A stretch of 64,000 nucleotides of DNA. Source: Pyrinomonadaceae bacterium (lineage in GTDB: Bacteria; Acidobacteriota; Blastocatellia; Pyrinomonadales; Pyrinomonadaceae). Location of the stretch: positions 49,111 to 113,110 of the forward strand of contig JAIBCC010000022.1 of NCBI GenBank assembly GCA_019694395.1. The letters run 5' to 3'. Made by a program: the position numbers and the translations under genes. Below the pieces are notes generated by a model. That model made no database searches. It was given only the letters and a program-made list of their open reading frames with translations, and was not told the origin of the DNA. Positions 33,924 through 44,100 of this stretch are shown here, one piece after another. Position 1 is the first letter of the stretch. Every line of letters starts with the position of its first letter.

Positions 33924-36125
33924 TCAATTTTGAAATTCCGAATAACCTGTTTGCCAAAGGAAAAAAGCATATTCTTTTGCGGTTTGTTCAAACTGCTCAT
34001 CTTGGGTGATACCGCCGAAATGTCCGGCTTTGTAATTTATATCCAGCAAAACCGGACTGTCCCCCGACGAGTTCGCCTGCATGGTGGCGGCAAACTTTGC
34101 CGGGATGTAATAGGCGACACGCGGATCGTTAATTCCTGCCGTGATAAGTTGAGCCGGATACTGAATACCATTCTTGATATGATAAATGGAGTCCATTTCA
34201 AGCAGCGACTTAAATTCGGATTCTATCCCAACCGTCCCAAACTCAGGAACATTTGCCGGACCATTTGATGAAAATTCCATTCTCAATGTGTTCATAAGTC
34301 CGACTCTTGCTATTGCAACTTTGTATAGATCAGGACGCTCTGTAATCGCCCGTCCGATCATGATTCCTCCGGCACTTGAGCTAATAATTCCAAGTTTTTG
34401 GGGCGATGTGTATTTATTTTTGACGAGGTATTCGGCGCAGGCGTTAAGGTCTTTCCATGTATTCGGTTTTGTGCTTTTCTTGCCTGACAGATACCATTCG
34501 ATACCTTTTTCTCCACCGCCTCGAACGTGGGCGTATGCCAACACAACACCGCGCTTTAGGAGCGGCAGCGTTTCCGTTCGTATTGCCGGCACTAAAGGTG
34601 TTCTTCCATACGCCCCGTAACCCTCCATAAAAGCAGCATTGCTGCCGTCTTTTTTTAGACGGGTTTTATCATAAACCAAACTTAGGGGAACCAAAACGCC
34701 ATCATGAGAAGGAACCTCTAACTCCTCAAAAACCAGATTTTCCAGCCCCGGAACCTCGAAAGTCGAATCGTAGATGCCTTTGAAAAACTTTTTCGATTTG
34801 AGGTTATAACTCCAAACCCGTTCAGGGGAAGTCCATCCAGCCGTAACTAAAAGAATCTCATTATAGTCTTCGGATAAACTATCAAAATAGACGTTTCCTT
34901 TTATCGGAACATTTATCTCGGACAATTGTTCCGTGCTTAGTTCAAAAGCTATTGACCTGACTATCAGATCATATTTGGATTTGGTAAATACCAGAAAATC
35001 TTTAGTTTTTGCTACATAATCAACTTTCCATTCACTACTTCCTCCGAAAATCGTCTTCGCACTGGCAAGATCAGGCGTATCCAAATCGGTTTTCACCAGT
35101 TTAAAATTCGGATTTCCCTTTGACGTAAGAAAATAAATGTCCTTGCCATGAACAAAATAATCCTTAACCTGATCTTCCTTATCAGTTAGCAGTTTCCAAT
35201 TTATCCGCGATTTTTTGAGATCGCTCCTCGGTGCATAGTAGCGGGTGCGGAAACTTTCGGTATTGATTCGGGATAGAAAGATGTATGGACAGTCATTAAT
35301 CACACCAACCGACGGAAAATCAGATGGCTGTAACAAATCCGGGTATTTCTCTGAATTTGCGAGAATGATGTCAGACTCGACCGGTGTGCCAATGATGTGA
35401 AGTTTGGCGGTAACATTTTGACGATTCTCCGAAACGCGGAGGTCATAATTTTTATATTCGTAGTAAATTATCTCCGTGTTGCTTTCACCGACGAATGATC
35501 CCGGTCTGCTATGTTTAATAGTGTCAGGCAGGAATTTTCCGGTTTGAACATCCAAAATTTTAAGATCGCCAAGCTCCGTTCCCGCTCCGTAGAGACTGAT
35601 TAGCAGTTTTGTCCCGTCACTACTGACTCTGGAGCTAAACTCGAAAATTTTTCCTTCGACATACTTTTCGGGATCGAACAGCAAAATCTCTTTACCGTTT
35701 AACCCGGTTCGGTAATAAAGTTTTTGAACCTGCTCGTTCGGAAGCTGTTTTCCATAAAAATATTTGTCGGCAGTTTTCGCTACGGGGAAAAATTGCGGCG
35801 CAGAATATGTTTGGTTATTTTTAAGTTCATTAAATATCGTCTGTCGGTTCGGAAGTTTATCAAGGATCGAATTGGTGAATTCAGACTGTGATTTCAGCCA
35901 ATCTTGCACTTCGGAATCATTTTGATTTTCCAGCCAACGATAATTGTCTGTGACCTTCACGCCGAAATAATCATCCGTCACGGGGCGAACTGGTGTTGTG
36001 GGATATTTATATGTTTGAGCATTGATAACAATGCTCATAAGCAACAAAGAGATTACAGCAAAGAAAACTATCAAAAACCAACAACTTGTTAAAATAATTC
36101 GTCCGTTTTTGATTAATTTTTTCAT
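33924..36125 (-). CDS. Prolyl-oligopeptidase-family serine peptidase (S9), exported
   Basis: The start at ATG 36125 gives 733 residues with a signal/anchor (WFLIVFFAVISLLLMSIVI...NAQ). An upstream in-frame Met at 36173 lies close to the preceding MOSC stop. The N-terminal propeller (PVTDDYFGVKVTDNYRWLEN onward) is followed by the S9 catalytic domain: Ser in GIISSSAGGIMIG, Asp in GINDPRVAYY, His in YKAGHFGG. It would cut short peptides after Pro or similar residues in the periplasm. The first 11 residues (MKKLIKNGRII) and the bases coding them resemble the hydantoinase start (27 of 30 bases), suggesting the native 5' end was joined to a copied sequence. Confidence 0.9.
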   Translation of the reverse strand: MKKLIKNGRIILTSCWFLIVFFAVISLLLMSIVINAQTYKYPTTPVRPVTDDYFGVKVTDNYRWLENQNDSEVQDWLKSQSEFTNSILDKLPNRQTIFNELKNNQTYSAPQFFPVAKTADKYFYGKQLPNEQVQKLYYRTGLNGKEILLFDPEKYVEGKIFEFSSRVSSDGTKLLISLYGAGTELGDLKILDVQTGKFLPDTIKHSRPGSFVGESNTEIIYYEYKNYDLRVSENRQNVTAKLHIIGTPVESDIILANSEKYPDLLQPSDFPSVGVINDCPYIFLSRINTESFRTRYYAPRSDLKKSRINWKLLTDKEDQVKDYFVHGKDIYFLTSKGNPNFKLVKTDLDTPDLASAKTIFGGSSEWKVDYVAKTKDFLVFTKSKYDLIVRSIAFELSTEQLSEINVPIKGNVYFDSLSEDYNEILLVTAGWTSPERVWSYNLKSKKFFKGIYDSTFEVPGLENLVFEELEVPSHDGVLVPLSLVYDKTRLKKDGSNAAFMEGYGAYGRTPLVPAIRTETLPLLKRGVVLAYAHVRGGGEKGIEWYLSGKKSTKPNTWKDLNACAEYLVKNKYTSPQKLGIISSSAGGIMIGRAITERPDLYKVAIARVGLMNTLRMEFSSNGPANVPEFGTVGIESEFKSLLEMDSIYHIKNGIQYPAQLITAGINDPRVAYYIPAKFAATMQANSSGDSPVLLDINYKAGHFGGITQDEQFEQTAKEYAFFLWQTGYSEFQN

Positions 36126-36165
36126 AGTTTTAATGCAAAATTTACTTTTGAAAATGATTGTAAAT

Positions 36166-36957
36166 TTAATCAAGAATGCTGATAGAATCCCCCGGTTTTA
36201 AAAGCCCTTCAACCAACACCGCACAGTAAACTCCGGCGTTTGCTTCGTGCAGTTGAGCGACACTTTTTAGAATTTGCGGATTATGTTCGCCGGTTTCGGG
36301 GTCAAGTGAGATTGCTTTACAGCGCGGGTCTTTTTCCAGAACCATAATTTCAGCTTTTTCACCGATTCGCAGACGGCGACCAATTAAATTGTCTTCGCCA
36401 AAGCCTTCGCCGGAATCAAGATTGAAATAAATATTCATCCGAAATCGGCGTTTATCAAGTCGGATGTTTGATTCCGTTTCAATTTGTTTGATCGTTTGCA
36501 GACTAATCAGCGAAACTGGACGGCAATCGGTCAAAGCTCTGTCCGAACGCACAATTGATAAATCGTGTTCACCGCGCAAATCCTTGCCAAATATTTCAAG
36601 TAATTGCGGATCATCAATCGAAAGAACATTTCCCGAACTCGTAATTACGTCCAAATCAAAATCATTCGGATCGGCATTGGTCGGATTGACTCCGGGTGCA
36701 ATACTGGATGCTTCTTCCAGATTTGGCGGTTTTAGGGATTTTTCAAAATTGCGGAATTTGAGCTGACAACGGAGCATTTCGGGTTGCCGATTTCCATTCA
36801 GATACGGAAAACCTATTCGGGCGGCTGCATCTCTAATTGCATAGCAACGGTCGCCGTAAAATCCCGAAAATCCCATAAACGCTTCAGGCAATTCTTCACC
36901 CCTCATCCCTTTCACGGGATAACGCCACAAACTTTCTATAGTTCCGATGTTTCGCAT
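36166..36957 (-). CDS. MOSC domain protein (YcbX-like)
   Basis: The 263 residues have the MOSC_N beta-barrel start (IGTIESLWRYPVKGMRGEEL, GFYGDRCYAIRD) and a C-terminal MOSC domain with the conserved Cys in LEKDPRCKAISLDPETGE and GVYCAVLVEGLLKPGD. Such proteins bind molybdenum cofactor sulfur and take part in reducing N-hydroxylated bases or as oxidoreductase partners. No molybdoenzyme is nearby. The gene is followed 40 bases later by the S9 peptidase gene. Confidence 0.85.
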   Translation of the reverse strand: MRNIGTIESLWRYPVKGMRGEELPEAFMGFSGFYGDRCYAIRDAAARIGFPYLNGNRQPEMLRCQLKFRNFEKSLKPPNLEEASSIAPGVNPTNADPNDFDLDVITSSGNVLSIDDPQLLEIFGKDLRGEHDLSIVRSDRALTDCRPVSLISLQTIKQIETESNIRLDKRRFRMNIYFNLDSGEGFGEDNLIGRRLRIGEKAEIMVLEKDPRCKAISLDPETGEHNPQILKSVAQLHEANAGVYCAVLVEGLLKPGDSISILD

Positions 36958-37104
36958 ATTTTTTTTGCCTTTTATTTTTTAGTCTCCAAAATTCTTTTCA
37001 AAATCAAAAGAAACCAAATCTTCGATAAAAATCAATGGTTTATCAATCCTTAATCTTCGATTTACTCAGCAGGAGTTGGAATTTCATGAAATTTGTTTTT
37101 TATC

Positions 37105-39618
37105 TTATTGCAAAAGCTCGTCAATTTTCACTAATTTGTAATTTTTCATTTTCAGAAAATCAATCAATTCATTCAAACGGTAATAAAATTTATCGGTGCG
37201 TTCGGGGTCGGTTCCGATATGTAAAAGTAAGATGAAACCGTTCAAACCATATGAATCCTTCGCTTCGTAAGCCTTTATTTTATTAAAAATCGCTTCGCTC
37301 GACTGATAATTTTTCATCGAAGGCGTGGTGTAATCAGCGTTTGAACCCGTGCCTGATGAAAAATTGATGAGTTGTAAACCAAACTCATTTGTCCAGTTTG
37401 AAATCCTTTCATTATACCATTCAAACGGCGGCAGAAAATACGGCACTTCCCTTTTTCGTATGCCGAATTTCTGCATCGTTTTAAAATTTTCGCTTAAATC
37501 TTTTTCAAATTCTTCACGGCTGACCAGCAATTTATTGCGGTCATTCCAATCGGCGTAAAGTAGGTGTCCGTCGGAATGTGCGCCGAGATAATGACCGCCT
37601 TTTTTGAGTTTTGAGATAGCCTTTTTGAATTTTGGATTACGGTAAAAACGTCCTGTAAGAAAGAACGAGGCTTTGACGTTTTGTTTTTTCAAAGTTTCAG
37701 TAATAGTTTTCGCTCCATCAGCAAATTCGTCACCTGTAAAAACCAGAGCTAATTTTTTCTCTGAAACGTCGCCGCGCACTATTGCGCCTTGTTCGTATTT
37801 GAAGCGAGGATTGGTTTTTGGCAAAGAATGTGCGCCGCTGAACATTGCCATCATCAAAATTGCGTCAGCCGTTCCGTCCATCGTCGGCTCATTGGTCGAA
37901 TAATCGCCAACGTCATCGTGATAAACAATTTCTTTTGGTTGAAATTGGGCGAATTCGTCAGCTTCGTTCAAACGCAAACCTTTTAGATTATTAAAAATAG
38001 AAGCATAAACAGGTCCGTCAACCAACCCGCCGACAACTTGTTTTTTCAAAATCTGAACTATCGGAAGATGCGTGTCTTGCGGAAATTCACCCTTGGCGGG
38101 AATCCCTTCAAACATTGTCGTTCCCCAGGGATTTCTTCCGAAAAGCCAATCCCGATGAGCCATAGCAATGTCGTGAAACTGCAAATCGCCGGTCATTTTT
38201 TCGTAAAGAAAAACCTGCGTAATGAAATTGACCACGAGATTATTTGAACACCACAAAAAGGGCACGCCGACTTGATACGAATTCGTTTTTGCACGTCGAG
38301 CGATATTTTCGATATTTTCTTTGTAGTAACCCGCTAATTCTTTCTTTGTTTTAGCATTAACTAACGGATATAAAGCAAAATGTCCGACGTTCATAAACGG
38401 GTAAAATTGATAATGTTCAGCCGTCTCGTGTTGCATCCACGAAGTTGCACCAATAATTTTAGCGTAGCGTTTGGCATCTTCGAGATAGAACTTTTGCTTA
38501 GTAACTTTGAAAAGTTCAGCTGCCGCCCATTCCATATCGTCCGCCCAAGTATCTTCGTTGTAGCGATAAGGCGCACCGTAAGAATTTCCTTGCTGAAAAC
38601 CTTCCTGACGTTTGCCCATCTGATAGAGTTCAACGGCGTGTTTCAAATATTCATCCGCTTTTAGAAAATCATTGAAATCATTTCGCCAAACTCTCGAAGC
38701 CATCGCAAACGCCACCGCCGAACGCCCTGCGATATTGGCTACTCCGGTTGATTTACTCTTGAATTCCCGCAAGCCTTGCGGTTTGCCGTCAGCAAAATAA
38801 ACCGGACGATAACTATTTGCACCCCAACCGTAATCGGCATTGTCCTGATCGGGCAATTTAAAACCTTTATGGTCGCGGTCATCGGCAACCTGATGAAAGA
38901 GCCAATCAGTTTTAGGATGAAGTTTTTCGAGCCAATCCAATCCCCATTTCGCTTCGTCCAAAACATCAGGAATGTTATTTGGTTTGGCGCGCCCGTAATC
39001 GTCAACTTTATCGGCAAATTTATTTTTTTCGAGTTCGAAAGCCAAAATCATTCGGGCAGTTGCGTTGCTTGCCGTTATTAAATATTTCAATTGGTCGCCA
39101 GCATCGTGCCAACCGCCGCTTGCATCAATAAAACTGCCGTCAGGAATTGGCGCATAAAACGTCCGCCCATCGCGTTGGTGACAAACCATATCCAAAAACG
39201 GATTGTAACCGCAACGTTGCTGACGCATAAAAAAGAGTAAATCTTCCTGAAATGCGGGATATTCGCCGATGGAAAATTCACGCGAAATTATTCCGGAATT
39301 TTCGATTTGCAGAATAAATTTGCCGTTTTGTTTGAAATCGGAAAAATCTAATTCGTAGGTAAATTGAAATGGACTTTCCCAGTTTGAGTTTGGAACAGGT
39401 TTGAGTTTTTTTGTAAAAAAAACATTCTTTGTGTTTGAATCAATCAGTAAAAACTTGTCATTGAGTTCGTTTTTTGAAATGACAATCGCTTTTTTTGACT
39501 CTTTTGAGAGATAACCAATTTGGTTAATGCGGATGTAAGCATTTTGAGCAGTAATTGAAATTGAAAGAAAAAAAACAATAAGGAAAATCAAAATCAATCT
39601 TTTTTTAAGTATTCTCAT
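37105..39618 (-). CDS. Glycoside hydrolase family 9 fused to a CE4 polysaccharide deacetylase
   Basis: The 837 residues start with a signal peptide (MRILKKRLILIFLIVFFLSI..TAQ). A CelD-like Ig N-domain spans about 25-115 (NAYIRINQIGYLSKESKKAI). A GH9 catalytic domain spans ~130-590, with GGWHDAGDQLKYLIT (Asp pair), GRNPWGTTMFEG, and DDVGDYSTNEPTMDG (acid Glu). A NodB-like domain spans ~620-837 (LALVFTGDEFADGAKTITE, LGAHSDGHLLYADW, FLPPFEWYNE, FILLLHIGTD). It would cleave beta-1,4-glucan or a similar chain and deacetylate a sugar polymer outside the cytoplasm. The first catalytic Asp of CE4 is replaced in FTGDE compared with TFDDG, although GDE may supply it. Confidence 0.88.
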   Translation of the reverse strand: MRILKKRLILIFLIVFFLSISITAQNAYIRINQIGYLSKESKKAIVISKNELNDKFLLIDSNTKNVFFTKKLKPVPNSNWESPFQFTYELDFSDFKQNGKFILQIENSGIISREFSIGEYPAFQEDLLFFMRQQRCGYNPFLDMVCHQRDGRTFYAPIPDGSFIDASGGWHDAGDQLKYLITASNATARMILAFELEKNKFADKVDDYGRAKPNNIPDVLDEAKWGLDWLEKLHPKTDWLFHQVADDRDHKGFKLPDQDNADYGWGANSYRPVYFADGKPQGLREFKSKSTGVANIAGRSAVAFAMASRVWRNDFNDFLKADEYLKHAVELYQMGKRQEGFQQGNSYGAPYRYNEDTWADDMEWAAAELFKVTKQKFYLEDAKRYAKIIGATSWMQHETAEHYQFYPFMNVGHFALYPLVNAKTKKELAGYYKENIENIARRAKTNSYQVGVPFLWCSNNLVVNFITQVFLYEKMTGDLQFHDIAMAHRDWLFGRNPWGTTMFEGIPAKGEFPQDTHLPIVQILKKQVVGGLVDGPVYASIFNNLKGLRLNEADEFAQFQPKEIVYHDDVGDYSTNEPTMDGTADAILMMAMFSGAHSLPKTNPRFKYEQGAIVRGDVSEKKLALVFTGDEFADGAKTITETLKKQNVKASFFLTGRFYRNPKFKKAISKLKKGGHYLGAHSDGHLLYADWNDRNKLLVSREEFEKDLSENFKTMQKFGIRKREVPYFLPPFEWYNERISNWTNEFGLQLINFSSGTGSNADYTTPSMKNYQSSEAIFNKIKAYEAKDSYGLNGFILLLHIGTDPERTDKFYYRLNELIDFLKMKNYKLVKIDELLQ

Positions 39619-39706
39619 AAATTTTTACCACAAAGAAAAAGAAAACACAGAAATTTTTATTTAATCTGAAACCTCGTGTTTTCTGGGAACTCTGTAGTGC
39701 AATTTC

Positions 39707-41011
39707 TCAAAGTGATTCAAACCCTTTATCCAAAGCAGCAATCAATTCATCAACATTATCCTTAGTGGAATTGAGCATCATTCCCGTTCTGATCACATTG
39801 CCGTAAAGTCCGCCTTTACCAATTAAAACCCCTTGTTTTTTGGTTTCTTCAAAGACTTTTAGAACGGCTTGCGGATTCGGTTGTTTAGATTTTCTATCTG
39901 TTACCAATTCAATCGCCTGCATCAGACCTTTGCCCCGCACATCGCCGATTATTTCGTATCGTTCGTGCAAACCGCACAATTTTTCGTGCAAATAGTCACC
40001 AACAATTCGGGCATTGGTGCGTAAATCATTGTCTTCGACAAATTGAATCACGGCTAAACCAGCCGCCATCGAAACGGGATTTCCGCCAAAAGTGGCAAAA
40101 GTAGTGCCGGGGAATTTGTCGGCAACTTCGGGTGTGGCTATCGTCCAAGCAACGGGAATTCCATTTCCTAAACCTTTTGCCGAGGTCATAATGTCCGGTG
40201 TAACGTCCCAATGTTCAATACCGAACCATTTATCGCCCGTTCTGCCCCAAGCCGTTTGAACTTCGTCAGCAATGCAAAGTCCGCCGTGTTCGCGGGCGAT
40301 TCCATACGCAATTTCAAAATATTCAGGGGGCGGAACGATAAAGCCCCCAACACCTAAAATCGGTTCAGCCATAAAAGCAGCAATTTCGCCTGTTGTAGCG
40401 GTTTCGATGATATTTTTTATGTCTTTAGCACAAGCCACATCGCAGCTTGGATATTCAAGTTTGAACGGACAACGGTAACAATACGGCGCGGCGGCGTGAA
40501 CAACTCCGGCAACTTGCGCAGGTAAAGGTCGCCATGTATGATGCCCGACATTTGATAAAGCCGTTGCACTTCTTCCAGAATAACTATGACGCAAAACGAT
40601 TACTTCTTGCCGTCCGGTTGCTAATTTTGCTGCAAAAACTGCGGTGTCATCTGCCTCTGTTCCCGTGCTAGTAAAGAAAGATTTCTTCAAATTTCCGGGC
40701 GTAATCTCCGCTAATTTTTCCGCCAGATTTGATTGATTTTCGTTGGCATAAAGTGTGGAAGTATGAGCAATTTTGTTTAATTGATTGATGACAGCTTCAT
40801 TAACTTTTGGATTTGCATGACCGACGCTGACTGTTAAAACTCCTCCGAAACAATCAAGGTATTTATTGCCCTCACCGTCCCAGACATATTTGCCTTCGCC
40901 TTTGACGAGCGCGATTGGCTCTTGATAATAATTGGCAACTGCCGGAAATAGAAATTCTTTATGTTTTCTAACTGCTTCGGATACGGTCGTTTTTGAATTT
41001 GTATCGGTCAT
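39707..41011 (-). CDS. Class III aminotransferase, probable beta-alanine transaminase
   Basis: The 434-residue product is a PLP fold type I enzyme of class III. It shows YVWDGEGNKYLDCFGGVLTV, ADEVQTAWGRTGDKWFG, the Schiff-base Lys in MTSAKGLGNGIPVA, and TFATFGGNPVSMAAGLAV. A Cys-rich CYRCPFKLEYPSCDVACAKD insertion is like AGXT2-type alanine-glyoxylate and beta-alanine-pyruvate transaminases. With beta-ureidopropionase and MmsA in the window, conversion of beta-alanine (or beta-aminoisobutyrate) to the semialdehyde is the best inference. It stands alone, with 88-101 base gaps. Confidence 0.85.
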   Translation of the reverse strand: MTDTNSKTTVSEAVRKHKEFLFPAVANYYQEPIALVKGEGKYVWDGEGNKYLDCFGGVLTVSVGHANPKVNEAVINQLNKIAHTSTLYANENQSNLAEKLAEITPGNLKKSFFTSTGTEADDTAVFAAKLATGRQEVIVLRHSYSGRSATALSNVGHHTWRPLPAQVAGVVHAAAPYCYRCPFKLEYPSCDVACAKDIKNIIETATTGEIAAFMAEPILGVGGFIVPPPEYFEIAYGIAREHGGLCIADEVQTAWGRTGDKWFGIEHWDVTPDIMTSAKGLGNGIPVAWTIATPEVADKFPGTTFATFGGNPVSMAAGLAVIQFVEDNDLRTNARIVGDYLHEKLCGLHERYEIIGDVRGKGLMQAIELVTDRKSKQPNPQAVLKVFEETKKQGVLIGKGGLYGNVIRTGMMLNSTKDNVDELIAALDKGFESL

Positions 41012-41112
41012 ATTTTTAATTGGAATGAATTGAATTAAGTGTTGTAAATATAGGAAATTAAGAAAGAAAAAGCAACAAATTTGTTACTTTTTCAGTGAAA
41101 ACTAAAGAAAGA

Positions 41113-44100
41113 TTATTGCCAATTTCCCATCAAAACAAATGGTGACCAGTAAAACGGGTGTGCAAACGGGCGATTTTCATCTTTTTGAAAAGGAGTTTGA
41201 TTAGAATCATCAGAAATCTGTCCGGCTAAATCAGAGCGTTTTTTCTGCAGTTCCTCTGCAGAATATTTTCCATAAATAAGTTTGATTTGGGCTTGGCGCA
41301 ATGATTCCGCTTTGGTTAATTTTTGTTGACTGAGAAAAGTGTAAAATTCGTTCATTAAATCGCGGGTTGAGGGATCGGCAACTGCCCAAAGGGTTGCCAA
41401 AACTGATTTTGCTCCCTGTTTTTGGGCGATTGCGCCAAAACCTTCGATCTCAACCCCATTAGCTTTTTTCTCACCTGTCATCGCCGTGTTACAAGCCGAA
41501 AGCGTTAACAATTCAACCCCGACAAAAATAGAGTTTGAACGATTTAGCTCCGCAATCGTCAAACGCCGTTCGTCACCGCCGCCAAGTAAAAGATACGAAT
41601 TCTTATCATTACCCGCTTTCAAACTAAAATGGCTGGCAATATGAACTAAGGGAAATTTTCCCATTTCATTTTTAAATTCGTTCAAAGTAAATTGTTCATC
41701 TAAAAATCTGCGTCCATTTATAATTCCTTTTTCGAGGCATTTCTGCATGGAATCATTATCATTCACAATTCGGCAGAGTTCTTCAGGAACGGAGGGTAAT
41801 GAATCGAATTGACGCTTAAATACTGAGCCTGCTTCAGTTTCTTCGATGGTGGCTGATTTGGAAACCCCAAAACCTACCGTTTTCCAATTCGATTTATCAC
41901 TTGGAATATCTTTTAATTTATCTCGGCTTGCCAGCGTAATCACCGCATTTGCATAATTTTCCGCTAAATATTTTTTGCCGTCCCAAAGCGCGGAAATCGG
42001 AACATAACGCAATGTTCCATCAAGCGACCAAACCAAAGTTTTCGCACCCGAATCCGCCAAATCCTTTTCCAAGGGCTTGACCAAAATATTATAAAGTTTT
42101 TGTCCCAAGGGACGCGGGTCAATCCCCGGATTTTGGACTACTTTGCGAAAATCTGCGACTAATTTATTTAAATCTGCCGCTTTTATATCCACCGTGTAAG
42201 CTTTTTGAATTGAATCGGTTGTTAAGATTATGTTGAGTCTTTCGGGGCTGGCAATGGTGGAAATTACTACAGTATCCCTGGCTTTCATTTCTTTGAGCAT
42301 TGCCTGTAACCCCGAATCAACTTGTGCTACTCGTGAATTTTCTTCGCCAAATTCAACTTTTAATTCGTCCAAAAATTTGAGAAAAACTTCGGTTGCATCT
42401 TTCAACTTTTTGCCTAGTTCTTCAAATCTGGCTTGTTTGGTAAATGGTTGATTTGGAGGAAGTTGTCTCTTTTCTGCCTCGAGTTCAGAATATTCCTTGC
42501 CGATGGCGGCAATATTTTCTGAAAATTCATTGTAACGCTTGAAAGCAGCGTTTTCTTCGTCCGTCAGGGAAAGTTTGGCGGTTAATTCCCTGGCGACTTT
42601 ATCATCGCGCCGCACATATTCGTAAAGTTCTTCTTCTTTGAGCAAAGCCAAAACCTGTTCTGCTTCGGCGATTCTTCCAACTGAGATCAATAGATCAGCC
42701 AAATGCTGGTAGGCAATACTAATATTTTCCAACAAAATTTGCTGTGTTTCTTTGTCTAAATTTTTGATATTTCCGCGTAAATTTTGAAATTGATTTACTG
42801 ATTTCTTCCCGTAAACTATTGCTACCGAAGGATTATTTAACTCAGATTGGATAGAGCTCAATCCAAGTAAAGAGGTGGCTTGGATAACAATTTCATTAAT
42901 TTTCTGAGCGTCCTGCAAAGCCGCAAAATAAAATTTTGAGGCATTGGCTAAATCTTTTTGCTCCTTGTAAATTGACGCTAAAAACAGGTTAATTTGCGCG
43001 GCTAATCTCTCATTATTGGTTTCTTTTGACAGACCTAAACCTTTTTTGGCATTTTCCAATGCTTTAAATCGATCATCCTGCTTTTCATAAATTCTGGCTA
43101 AAAGAGTATAAATGGAGGCTAATCCGGGTTTGTTGTTTGAAACTTCAAAATATTTTTTTCCGATTTCGATCATTTCCAAGGCTTTCGTTAAATTACCCAA
43201 TTCTATTAAAGCTCCGCCGGAATTGATCACAATTTTGGCGGTTGTTTCAATATCATTGATTTTGGTTGATACCTCCAACCCTTTTTCCCAAAACTCAGTC
43301 GCTTTTTGATAATTTCCAAGCTCGGTCAAACAAGCTCCTAAATTATTCAAAGCAATCGCCTGAGTTCTCAAATCACCGTTCTGAATCGCCAAATGTTGGG
43401 AATTATTGAAAAAATCAACCGCTTCAGAATAATTTCCCTTTTCCATTTGATAAATACCCAAATTCAATAAAAGCACCGGTTTAAGCGGAACAAAATTTAT
43501 TTCATCGGCTAATTTGAGCGCTTGTTGATAATATTCGTTTGAATTTACTTTATTTCCCAAAACGTTGTTGACATTTCCTAAATTGTTAAGACAAATGGCT
43601 TCTAATTGTTTAACATTTTGTTTTGGCAGTTTTTGAACTTCCTCATTTCTTAAAATTGTTAAAGCCTCGGTAAAATTTTTGAGCGACTCCTGCGTGTTTC
43701 CTATTTCAAGATTAATTCGTCCGATTCGATTGATTGCATTTACCATTTCCAAGGGTTTATCGAATTCTTTAAAAATTGAGGCGGCTTCGGTTGAAAATTC
43801 AAGAGCTGCATTTTTTTGTCCAATTAATAAAAGCGATTCGACGGATGCAACCAAAACTTCTGCAAATTCAATTTTTGAAACCGATAGTTTTTCACCTTTT
43901 TCTTGCCTTGCAATCAAATTACGGTAAAGAGCTATGGCTTCCAAATAATCTTCACTTGCCTTTTGTGGTTGGTTTATTTTTTGATAGTTTTCGCCCAAAA
44001 CTTTCAAGGTCAAAGCCGGAAACTCATCTTCCGATTTAATTTCCCTGAATATTTTCAAAGCTGATTCAAGGGATTTGATTGAATTCTGGGTTTCATTTAA

